Shown here piece by piece: positions 1 through 12,200 of a stretch of DNA of 64,000 nucleotides. The translations under genes were made by a program, and so were the position numbers. Each line of letters opens with the position of its first letter. The stretch's first letter is position 1. This DNA comes from Vitellaria paradoxa. Lineage: Eukaryota; Streptophyta; Magnoliopsida; Ericales; Sapotaceae. The notes beneath the pieces were generated by a model. The model ran no database searches and was not told the origin of the DNA. It worked only from the letters and a program-made list of their open reading frames with translations. The DNA lies in assembly GCA_019916065.1 (NCBI GenBank), contig CM034241.1:10081223-10145222 (forward strand), read 5' to 3'.

Positions 1-602
1 TTTCTTTTGTCTGTGTTCGGCAGGTCGTCGATTGCATTTTCGGTTGGCGTGGTCAGCAGTTCCGATGGTAATTTTTGCTGCCGAATAGTTTCGTTCTCAA
101 TAATGTGATTTACTTATTTAATCATAAAAATCATATTAACAACAAGTAACAAAAACAATTCGATGTCTGCATTCAATATTGTTATTCAATCTCTAAAACT
201 CATTTAAATAAATCTTAATTATGCTTGTTGAAATAATGTAAGACTAATCGTGTTGGAAATTAATAAAAAATAAAGAGTTAAATTTTGGAAAAATAAAATA
301 AAATCAAAATAGACACAAGATTATTGAATCAAACTTGCAAAACAGATCTTGCTTTATCCTTGATAAGAGATTTCCCTATCTATGGGGTATTAGGTATCAA
401 AATTTATATATTTTTTCAACTGAAATGAAATCTTTAGGATAAGTCAATACAATTTCGGAGGAATCAATGAAAGGACATCAATTCAAATCCTAGATTTTCA
501 AGTTATAAAATGTAATAGCTACGCATACAATGGGCTCGTCTGAAACTCTCCAAATCTCCAAAAATTTCTATAAATTTCTACGAATTTTTAAAAATTTTTA
601 CA
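1..602. other. Unrecognised left flank of the tandem array
   Basis: I see no gene here. The first 110 bases are less AT-rich than the rest. The remainder is AT-rich and does not line up with the corresponding part of the downstream repeat copies. Homology to the array begins near 603, with a short block around the AAAACACCC motif that recurs near 8805, 16937 and 35249. Confidence 0.4.
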
Positions 603-3210
603 CAAAACACCCAAAATGTTCTACCAAAATTTATTCTAACAAACTAGTCAAACGAAAATTCTTTGTTGAAATCTATTTGAATGGACCATTCAAATAAATT
701 TTCACTACTCATTTCTATATTTTTGCAATTTATTGGCTGCACTCCAAATTTCAAAAAAATCAACAAATCATATTTTATTATAGCTTTTGGAAATCTAAAC
801 AACCTTAATGTCTCTTAAGTACTATAAAAAAAAAATACAAATGATACTCTTCTTACGAGTGCCTCAGGGCACTTGTTGATGAAGAATTACTATTGTTTGT
901 ATTTTACTTTGTAAGGTTGAGTGCTATTCATGGGACTTTAAATGCACGTAATTGTAAAAGATTAAAATAATTCTCGAGTACAAAACAACTAATGACTAAT
1001 CATTCCACTTGTAAGTCACATAAAACATTATTTTTTAGTCCATTAGTTTTAAAAAGTTGGCTACATTTATTTTACGTTGTTTTCTTCTTTTTTTTTTTTT
1101 TTTTTTGTTTTTTCTCTTCTCATTATTATTTCATATTTGAACATTTTATCAAATGTACTTTTGAAGCTACTTAAATGCGCAATGCCACTTTTATTGTGAT
1201 TGTGTAAAATTCAACTCTAATACATAATATATTTTATGCGATACCGCAAGTCACTTGCAATTTTTTCTCAGCATATGATATTGTAAGGAGATGTGAGAAT
1301 AAAATTAAGTAACTTGTGGTTGGTTTCACATGAAGAGTTGCCCACTTATTTTTTAGTTCTCTCTTAGTTGAAAAATTGATTTCGAGAATCACAATTTTTA
1401 GCTAGTGAAATAAAATAGTAATTTATGTGGATTTTAAAAATACAATTTAATTACTTGAATACGACTTTGGTGACCTTAAAAGGTGCAATAGACATGATTA
1501 CTCAATAATAATTATTCCTTAACTAATATGAAATGCATGTCTTAGAACACCAGTTAGCAACACATAAGTGCTGTTTTAACTTGCAAGTGCTACTAATCGA
1601 CCGTATGCATTACTTTGCTGTACGAACTTACCTAAAAAAGGTTAAAAGGTGGGATGCTATAAAATATAATATATATATATATATATTGTAAGTTATTTAG
1701 ACACTAGCGGATAACATGTGTAGGGGTGGATTCAGAATTCATAATTAATGGGAATAAAATTACATTTTTAAGGTAAATACAAGTGGAAGTAAAAATATAG
1801 TGGGGGGCAAAATATAAAAAAAATATAATTTATAAGAAAAAATAGCAAAATTAATATAAGTTAAGTATAATTTTCTAAATCAGCAGGTAACTGCTCCCAC
1901 TTGACCCTTCTTTGGTCTAAATATGCATGCATTTAAAATTAAAATATGTTAACACATTTTTTCTTTTCAAAAGCCCAAAATAAATTTTCTTTTCATTGTA
2001 TTATTATCGAGAAGCAAAATTTTTATTTTTTTCAATACAACTGTTTAGATATTATCAACTTAATGGCCTATTAGAATATGAAGCGACTCAAAAATTAAGT
2101 AAGAGTTTGAAGAGAAATTTTAATTTATAAAAGATTTTAGTCATTCAATGAAAAATAAAAATTTAATCTGAGTATTTAAATTTTAGTTTGTAAGTAGAAT
2201 ATTTTTGAAATGTATTATTTTTTTATTATATAGATGGTAGGAAAGGCTCATACTTTTTTGCTTCCCCCAAACCTGAATGACTCTTTAGAGCTAAATGAAC
2301 TTTTAAATCTCTCTCCAGAGAGAAGGAAAGGTACGTAAACAAAAATTTTAAAGTAGACAGAATTTTTGAAGTAGAAGGATATAGGAGAGAGAAGTGGATC
2401 AAAAGTCAAGAATTGACATTTTAGCCCTAACCCGCAGCGCAGTCCTAATTTCTTTCGAGTTGAAAAACTTAACTGAATTGAGCAAACTTGGCCAGAAATT
2501 TTGGAAATGTATTTTTTTAATATTTTATTATGAAAAATGAATTTTTATATCAAAATTTATAAAAAAATATTTATTTTATTACTAAGTTACTTATTTTTAT
2601 ATTATTTTTTTCAATATATTTTAAATTTAAAATTAAATTAATGAATTAAGATGAGGGGATTTAAATAAAAATCTAAACTTGATTGGACTCAATAGATAAT
2701 AAAAATTTATTAAATTTGATTTAACCCAGCTATTGTGAAGCTCTATCAAAAAATAGTGTGTGTGTATATATATATATAGAGGGAGATAGAAGAGATTATA
2801 AGAAATTAATAGCTGTATTTAGTTGTAATATTTCGTGATTTTTGTTTTGACGGTTCAAATTAAAAAAGAGTTAGATAACATTAAAAGTGATATTAGTCAT
2901 GTAACATTAAAATTGTAAATTGTTCAATCAAAATCAAACGATTTATAACTTAATACTACCTGTCTAACATTAAGAAATAATGTTAGCCTTTCCAAATCTA
3001 TTCAAGTCACTGTTAATTCTTGTCCCATATGAGGGTAAGTAACATGATGTGGGGACAGATCGACGCTGTTTCCAATTAATGTTGGATGGATTGCTGCTAC
3101 GAAAGCAAGCGGGCAGCTAATTCACGAGGATAACAATAGTGAATTAATAATTGATGGCAATTACGTACATCGCTTGCGTTGCATGCTGTTTAACCTTTTG
3201 ATAGAGCGTC

Positions 3211-3236
3211 ACTCTCTCTCTCTCTCTCTCTCTCTT
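3211..3236. repeat. CT dinucleotide microsatellite
   Basis: An uninterrupted run of CT repeats. The corresponding place in copies 2 and 3 (near 11370 and 20380) has only a few CT steps, so the tract has expanded or contracted between copies. Confidence 0.9.
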
Positions 3237-6200
3237 TCACTTGCCTGGCTCATGCTTATTGTTGTTTGTATGAATGACAGACATCGTTGTACGTAAATAT
3301 AATGAAATTACCACAGTTTATTTATTTCAGACAAAAAATTGCCAATGTGGGAAAAAATTTACTTTCTAATTATATGTTGTGCATATGTATATATGAATAC
3401 AGGTATATATGAATATACCAGGGATCCATATGGCATGAACAATGAAGAACATGGTCACGGGTGCAAATGTTTTGCTAATTCATTGAAACTATCAATATAT
3501 CCCATTATATATTCATCAGATCATTTTCAAGAATGTGTCCAATAAAGTTTGGTTTCTTCTTTCATTCTCATTCATAGTCAATGCTCCTAATTGAAAAAAG
3601 TCAATAAAATTGTAAAAAGCATCTAAATCATAATCATTTGACGTGCAGTAAAAGGTGACATTAAGCATCGTTTGACTTATCAAAAAAAATAAAAATAAAA
3701 AAAATCAAATTTACCAATTTTTTTCCTTCAACATTTATAAATTTTTATCAAATATATATATCCAACGTGTCACTCATAAATGAAAAGTTATACTTTTTCT
3801 TTTTATTTTCTTTTATTTTGTGATGCCAAATCACTTTTAAAAAATTTTATGACAATTTTACAAATATTATTTCATTAATTTGAAATAAATTTTAAGATAG
3901 CGCCATTTTATTAATATATGATTGATAAATCTTAACACATTTCACTCTCATATATATAAAAATGCAAATCAAAAGAGTGAAAAGTCGTATAGAATCTTAT
4001 ACTAATTTGACTTATAGGACAAATCTCAACAAAAATCAATAAAATCTTCATCAACAAATTTACTAATTAATGATTTTCTACCTCTTAATTTGTTAAATCA
4101 AACACACTATGCTAGTGGTTAATTTCTTACTAACCATAATACAAATGGTTATAATCAAAATGATTTGAACTTTGAGCTACATTACAAGAAAGCGGGCACA
4201 TTTATCCAAAAACAGATTCATTTTAAAAACTATCCCAATAGTTTATCAAGGCACATAAATTATAGCTAAGAGTGCATCTGCCGTATTGAAAAATATTGAA
4301 AAATTCTAAAAATTTTTAAAAATCTTAAAAAATTATTAACTTTTTATGTCGTTGTACGAATTATGAACTCATAATTATCACATTTTATTTCACTTTTTGT
4401 CACTTCAAATACCTCTTAAGTTGGATGTTCTTGAATTCAACCTCTCACATACACGGCAACTACAGTACGAAAGGAGACAATGCCGCGAGGATCTTACTTC
4501 AATATATTATAACTAGCGACATCGCGGGCAATGCACGTGATTTGATCACAGTTCAAATGTTTTGAAAAATTAAATTTTATTATATTAGTTAAAGAAAAAA
4601 GTTATAATAAATATAATTTTTTATAAAAATTATTTTTTACAAAAACCAAATCAGTATAGTCAATAGTCAAAAATAGTATTATGTAAGGTTTAGTGAATTA
4701 GTTATAAATTTATAGACGAAGTCTATGGTGGTGGTACAATTAGAAGAAGAAATAATTTGAAAAATTAGGATAATTGTTATCATTCGCTTTATCATGTTAT
4801 ATTACTTTAGATTGCTAATAAAAGGGTTAGTGGGGGTGGAGAAAGAAATGACACGTGTGATTTTTTATTAATAAAAAAAGCATGACAGGTCATGTTATCA
4901 TATATTTGTACATTGTATTTATGCTGTTATATACAATAAAGATGACATTGTCTTGCAAATAAGAAAGACTAAATAAAAAGGTAATTTATTTTTTTTATTT
5001 GGGATGAGAATGACTCATATGATCAAAGTTATAAAAAGAACACAACGAAATATGAAATTGAAGTTAACAGTAAAGGGGTAACTATGACATTGTATTAGTA
5101 AGATAACTATATGTGTTCAAATTTTAATTAAAGTGTTAAATTTTTTATATTTAATATGACAGAGATGGTTTTCTTTAAGAAATCATAATGAGAAAAGGCA
5201 TGAGAACAAAGAAGGGAGAGGATAAATATTAGCTTTTATATAGCTATGGGGAAATAATGAAAACTTTTATATTGCGCCACAAGAACTAAAAAAATTATTA
5301 TTTTTTATTATGATGACCCATATGAAATTACAAAAAATACATAAAATAAATGCATAAAATTAAATGTGATAAAATATATTTGTGACATTTTATTAGTATG
5401 ATACGTGCATTAATGATACGCGCTTTTTTACTTTATAGAAGGATTGTCATCTCAGTTGATCCATTCGTACCCTATTCAATCCTCACCTCAAACAAATAGG
5501 GATTCAGAGATTTTTTGAGAATCAAATTTTTTGAGAATCAAGTAGGGTATAAGAACATTTAAAAAAAAATTGAAGATGAGGTAGGGTACAAGTAAGAATC
5601 TGTCCCTATCCTATACTCATACATGTCTCTCTCCTGTACCCTACCTTACCCTGTTCCCTAACCCATCCTTGTCTCTACTCGTATCCCCATATATACATAT
5701 ATATATATATATATATATTAATTTTTTAGGGTTTTGTTTACTTTACAGTTTACCACCCCAATACAGCGGCACGTCCGCACAAATTAGTTACAACTTAATC
5801 TTAATATGGTGAGAGAGTAAACGGAGGTGAAGAGGTTTTCTGTTTTGAATTTTTTTTTCATAAATCTTTTTCCTATCAAATCCCTAGATACGCATTTTTA
5901 GAAGAACTGAAGTTCTGATTTTAACCATCAAAACTCTTTTCTTTGCCTTCCAAATGACACTTTCATGATATCAACACTTTGGGAATTTTAATTTGAGACT
6001 CTTTATATACTGATACTTCAAACCGTAGAACCTATTAATAAGGTAAGAAAATAATAATCTAATAAGTGCTTTCTAAATATATATATAGTTCTTTTCGATT
6101 TTCTAAATATATATTAAGATTCTGCTCCATTTTGTCAAAAGTCATATTTTAGAATTTTTGTATTTTTATTTTTTTCATGTAAGGTATTCGATTCTCTGCG

Positions 6201-7041
6201 GGAATGTTCTGTTCCCCGTTTAAGTCAGGAATGGGAGATAAAATAAATTCCTAGTGGAGATTGGTATGGGAATTGATTTTAGCTTAAGAATTAGGTACGG
6301 GACAGGTGTACCCATCCTCGACCTATCTCATCCTCATCTCTAACTTTATATATATTTATATATATATAAAAGATTCTAAAACTGAATGTGATTAGGATTA
6401 ATTTTTTTATTTCTAATCAAGAAATGTAATCCTACCACGCTGCAAAGCAAAGCAGTTAAGTAAGATTTGATTGATCAACATAAAAAGTATTAGACATAGG
6501 CATAAATGCGAATGTCAACTATAGAAAATTTTCATACTCACGGGTTTGAAACCTAACTCGCCAGAATAAGCCTCTATGCCTACCGAGAAAAAGTTAATTA
6601 TATTTGACTCTTTCAGATCTATAGTGTGGGAGATAACCTTGTATATATATATATATTTGGTGTGTAAAATATATATATATATAAAGTAAATTAAAAGTGA
6701 AATTTTTTAAAATTTGAAGTGTAAAAAATTGTTTTGAAATAATAGTTAAATATTTGTGTTTGATTTAATATAAAGTTGTTAAAAGTTATATAAAGTGACA
6801 CGTGAAAAATTTTTTTGAATATTTAGAAATTTTTTGGTATAAATATCAGTTTAACTTTTTAAAAAATTTGGCGAAATCTATCAAAATTTGTTCCAACAGT
6901 TTTTTGACAAATTTTTTTAAAAAATTAAAATTTTTTAAAATTTGAAACAATTAAAGTCTTTTTAAAATTTTTAAACTTGGTTGGAGATCTAAACTGCTCC
7001 ACAATACTTGCTCCAATCATTCGGTGATTTATAATAATAAA

Positions 7042-7564
7042 TCATAAACTGTGAATGAGCCGATCGATCTGCGGATGGCACAATCCCAATGATGTAGCCA
7101 TATGATTTTCTTGACGGATCAGCTTTATGCATTTCTCTTGTATGCAGCAACGATGTGATTGCATAGTAATAACTAATATCACTAAAGCAAATGTCCAGAA
7201 GGTTAAAATGGGATTCGGTTCTGTGAAAAATACGAGCTTCATTGAAAGAGATAAAACAAATGATAATGAAGAAATTAAATTTAGTTTTACATTTCGAAAA
7301 TTTCGAACTGAACTCTGATTTGTTATCTTAAACTGCCTTTGGAGGGGATCGTACTTAGACACGTAAGGCATTTAAGCCCCGTAGCGAATATTTGCTCACC
7401 CACCCGCAGCACATTGGCAATGGCAGCCGTGAAAAGAAGGGAACTACCTTATTCTTCACACTACCATCCACATTCTGATATCTTCGTTCACTTTCGAACG
7501 TGATCTGACCATCAATATTAACTTGACCATAAGAGAGGTATTTGGCCACACTTTGCCTGGTCAA
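7042..7564 (-). pseudogene. Unrecognised decayed coding-like segment in R1
   Basis: Two overlapping reverse-strand frames lie here. The upstream one (7355-7564) contains the string GQVNIDGQITFESERRYQNV. The downstream one (7042-7371) contains a hydrophobic stretch, ILTFWTFALVILVITM, that could be a signal peptide or a membrane segment. A consensus-like splice donor (GTGAGC, read on the minus strand) follows the upstream frame near 7400. I do not recognise the family. Copies at 15173-15695, 25157-25624 and 27130-27700 keep parts of these frames, but their differences are mostly amino-acid changing. This looks like exons of a lost gene carried along in the array, or chance open frames. I cannot decide between these. 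Confidence 0.3.
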
Positions 7565-9221
7565 TAGTCTTCTTCAATGTATAACAAGGAGGTAAAGATT
7601 ACAGTGTAATCCTACCCATTTGTTAACACTTCAGCCTTCATTGTAATATCCAAAAATCTAAAACTTTTTATGAATAAATTTTTAATCGGTCATTCAGTGA
7701 ATTTAAATTTATTACAATGAATTAGAAATTGGGAAATAGGAAAATTTTATGGATTAATTTACTTCCTAATCTTATATTTAAAAATTTTATTCTCAACTGG
7801 AATTGAGTGAGAATAATTAGTAATATATATAACCCATATACCTAATTTGAACAATCCAAACCCATGAACTATGGATTCAATCCATAACCCGAATACCATC
7901 TTGTTGACCTGTTGGAAAAGAATTCAACTTATAGAAAATTCAACTCCATTCATGCGAGCTCCTTCCACCATTTTTAACAAGAATTTATTGCAAATTAACT
8001 ATGCTTCCCGGATGACAAATTTTTCACGCGAACAATAATTAAGCTTCTTCGCTGCCGTTCTCAGTAGTTTATTAAGGCACGCGAATCACAACTATGTTGG
8101 ATGTTCTTGAACTCAACCTTGTACATACAGAATGAGAGGAGACAATTTCACAAGGATCATAGATTAATATTCATACATGCATATATATATATATATATAT
8201 ATACTAGACGTCGGTGTACCATAATGCATATGATTAATTTTTTTTATCTTAATAATCAATAGAATTATTAAAAAAAAGTATCTCAAATGGTAAATAATAA
8301 GTAGTTAATCTTATCTAAGTAATAATACATAATTAAATAGCATTAAAAGAAAACAAAAAATTACTAATTAGCAAGTAGTTAAAGGGTGTTTAAGGTAGAT
8401 GAAAGTATACATAGGTGAAATTACATAATTATATAATAGTTATGAAAAAATTATTTTTTAATACCATTGAAATATATGTAGTTATAAGAAGTTAAAAGAT
8501 ATTATAAGGGAAAAAAAAAAGGACTTCACCAAAAACAAGCGTCTTGAAAAAAAGATTTACTAAACTTTGGTGTTTGACCTATAATAGTATAAATATAAAT
8601 ATAAAACTAACAACAGTCCGTGCAATGCACAGAATACGGTCACAGTTCAAATATTTTGAAAATTAAATTTTATTGTATTAATTAATGAAAAGAGTTGTAA
8701 TAACATAATGTTTTTCTTTTACAAAGGACAAATCAATATAATTAATACTCACAATCAGTATATGTGATATTTAGTGAAATAATTTGTAAATAATAAGTGA
8801 CTTCAAAACACCTAAAACCAGTCAAATGAATAGATTTTACTACTCATTTCTATTTTTATGTGATTTGTTGACTGTACTCTAAAACTAAAAAAATTTACCA
8901 AACTACATTTTATTATGGCTTTTAAAAATCTAAACAACCCTAATGTCTCTTTTAAGTACTATAAAAAAAAAATACAAATGATACTCTTCTTACGAGTGCC
9001 TCAGGGCACTTATTGATGAAGAATTACTATTGTTTGTATTTTACTTTATAAGGTTGTGTAACATTCATGCGACTTTAAATGCACGTAATTGTAAAAGATT
9101 AAAATAACTCTCGAGTAGAAAACAATAGTGACTAATCATTCCACTTGTAGGTCACATAAAACATTATTTTTAGTCCATTAATTTTAAGAATTTGGCTACA
9201 TTTATTTTAAGCTGTTTTCGT

Positions 9222-9270
9222 CGTCATCATCATCATCATTTTCTTCTTTCTTCTTCTTCTTCTTCTTCTT
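9222..9270. repeat. CAT and TTC trinucleotide microsatellites
   Basis: A run of CAT repeats is followed directly by a run of TTC repeats. The pair is present in copies 2 and 3 (here and at 17351-17400), reduced in copy 4 (near 35670) and replaced by poly-T in copy 1 (near 1090). It is a marker for the relationship of the copies. Confidence 0.85.
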
Positions 9271-12200
9271 TTTTATTTCTTTCTTTTCTTATTATTATTA
9301 TTTCATATTTGAACATTTTATTGAATGTACTTTTGAAGCTATTTAAGTGCACAATACCACTTTATTGTGATTGTGCAAAATTTAACTCTAATACATAATA
9401 TATTTTATGCAATACCGCGAGCCACTTGTAATTTTTTCTTTGCATGTGATATTGTAAGAAGATGTGAGAATAAATTAAGTGACATGTGGATTGTTTCACA
9501 TGAACAGTTGCCCACTTATTTTTATTTTTCTCTCTTAGTTGAAAAATTGATTTCAAGAATCACAATTTTTAACTAGTGAAATAAAATAGTAATTTACGTG
9601 GATTTTAAACATACAATTTACTCGAATACTACTTCGGTGACCTTAAAAGGTGCAATAGACATGATTACTCAATAACAATTATTCCTTAACTAGTGAAATG
9701 CATGTCTTAGAACACCAGTTAGCAACATATAAGTGCTGTTTTAACTTGTAATTAAGTGCTACTAACCGACCGAATGCATTGCTTTGCTGTACGAACTTAC
9801 TAAAAAATGTTAAAATGTGGGAAGCTGTGAAAAACAATATATATGCATTGTGTAAGTTATTTAGACACTAGCAAATAACATGTGCTAGTGGGGGTAAAAT
9901 TACATTTTTAAGATAAATACGATTAGAAGTAAAAATACAGTGGGAACAAAATATAGAAAAAATTATAATTTATAAGAAAAAATAACAAAAATAATATAAT
10001 TTTAGTATAATTTTCTAAGTTAGCAGGGTAACTGCCCTCACTTGACCCTTCTTCGGTCCAAATATGCATGCATTTGAAATTAAAAATTGTTATCACATTT
10101 TTCCTTTTTAAAAATGCAAAATAAATTTCTTTTTCATCGTATTATTTTGAGAAGCAAACTTTTTATTTTTCTCAATTCAACTATTCAGATATTATCAACT
10201 CAATGGTCTATCAGAATATGAAGTAACTCAAAGATTGGGTAAAAGTTTGAGGATAAACTTTGACTTATAAAAATCTCAGTCATTTGTTGAAAAATAAAAA
10301 TTTAATCCCAGTATTTAAATTTTAGTTTGAAAGTGAAATATTTTTGAAATGTATCGTTTTTCATTATATAGATGGTAGGAAAGGTCCATATTTCTTTACT
10401 TCCCAAACTTGAATGACTCTTTAGAGCTAAATGAACTTTTAAATCTCTCTCCAGAGAGAAGGAAAGGTTTGTAAACAAAAATTTAAAAGTTGATAGAATT
10501 TTGAAGTAGAAGGAAATAGGAGGGAGAAGTGGATCAAAAGTTAAGAATTGACATTTTAGCCCTAACCCACTACGCGCTCCTAATTTTTTCCGAGTTGAAA
10601 AACTTAACTGAATTAAGCAAACTCGGCCAGAAATTTTAGGAACGTATTTTTTTACATTTTATTATGAAAAATTAAATTTTATATCAAAATTTATAAAAAA
10701 TATTTATTTTATTACTAAGTTACTTATTTTTATATTATTTTTTAATATATTTTAAATCTAAAAATAAATTAATGAATTAAGATGAGCGTATTTAAAAATA
10801 AATCTAAACTTGATTCAACTCAATAGATAATAAAAATTTATTAAATTTGATTTAACCATCTGTTGCGCAACTCTATAAAAAATAATATATATAGAGAGAG
10901 AGATAGAAGAGATGATAGGAAATTAACAGCTGTATTTAGTTGCAATATTTCGTGATTTTTGTTCTTATAATGCTTCAAATCGAAAAGTGATATTAATCAT
11001 GTGAAGACCAGCATTATTTTTTTATGTTACTCATGTAAGATTAAAATTATAAATCATTTAAATAAAATCAAATGATCGTTAAAATTATAAATCGATTGTT
11101 CAATTAAAATCAAACGATTCATAACCTAACTAACATAAAAAAATAATAAAATAATGCTGATCTTCTCAAATCTATTCAAGTACTGTTAATTCTTGTCCCT
11201 TATGATGCGGGGACAGATCGATGCTGTTTCCAATTAATGTTGTATGGATTGCAGCTACGAAAGCAAGCAGGTAGCTAATTCACAAGGATAACAATAGTGA
11301 ATTAATAATTGATGGCAATTACATAGCTTGCATTGCATGTTGTTTAATCTTTTGGTAGAGCATCACTCTCTTTCTCTTTCACTTGCCTGGCTTATGCTTA
11401 TTGTTGTATGTATGAATGACAGGCATCGTTGTACGTACATATAATGAAATTACCACAGTTTATTTATTTCAGACAAAAAATTGCCAAAGTGGGAAAAAAT
11501 TTACTTTCTAATTATATGTTGTGCATATGTATATATGAATATGGGTATATATAAATATACCAGGGATCCATATGGCATGATGAACAATGAAGAACATGGT
11601 CACGGGTGCAAATGTTTTGCTAATTCATTGAAACTATCAATATATCCCATTATATATTCATCGGATCATTTTCAAGAATGTGTCCAATAAAGTTTGGTTT
11701 CTTCTTTCATTCTCAATCATAGTCAATGCTCCTAATTGAAAAAAGTCAATAAAATTGTAAAAATCATCTAAATCATAATCATTTGACATGTAGTAAAAGG
11801 GGACATTAAGAGTCGTTTGACTTATCAAAAAAAAAAAAAAAAAAATCCATTTTACCAATTTTTTTCTTTTCAATATTTATAAATTTTTATCAAATATATC
11901 CAACATGTCACTCATAAATGAAAAGTTATACTTTTTCTTTTTATTTTCTTTTATTTCAAGATGCCAAACAACTCTTAAAAAATTTTATAACGATTTTGCA
12001 GATATTATTTCATTAATTTGGAATAAATTTTAAGACAGCACCATTTTATAAACATATGATTGATAAATCCTAACACATTTCACTCACATATATAAAAATG
12101 CAAATCAAAAGAGTGAAAAGTCATATAGAATGTTATACTATAATTTGACTTATAGGACAAATCTCAACAATAATCAATAAAATCTTCATCAACAAATTTA

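Larger units (their letters stand above)
603..8780. repeat. Tandem 8.1-kb unit, copy 1 (L1-R1), uninterrupted
   Basis: Landmarks in this copy recur downstream in the same order and orientation. The block around 850-900 recurs near 8980, 17110 and 35415. The block around 3330-3545 recurs near 11473, 20484 and 58385. The block around 7040-7565 recurs near 15173, 25157 and 27150. Offsets from copy 1 to copy 2 are 8131 to 8142 bases at internal landmarks. The left half, to about 4500, is clearly more diverged from copies 2 and 3 than the right half, which is almost identical to copy 2. The unit holds AT and CT microsatellites and a roughly 900-bp stretch (about 5440-6345) bounded by GTACCC-rich blocks that may be an old DNA transposon. 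I see no convincing gene. Short open frames such as 3339-3545 recur because the DNA recurs. Confidence 0.9.

Noticed and set aside
992..1174. 60-codon forward open frame
   Set aside because: It runs through a poly-T tract giving a run of phenylalanines. The same place in other copies has microsatellite sequence and a different frame.
5440..6345. Segment bounded by GTACCC-rich blocks in each R half, possibly a DNA transposon
   Set aside because: The blocks resemble a common plant repeat type, but I could not define termini or a target duplication, so it is not listed as an element.
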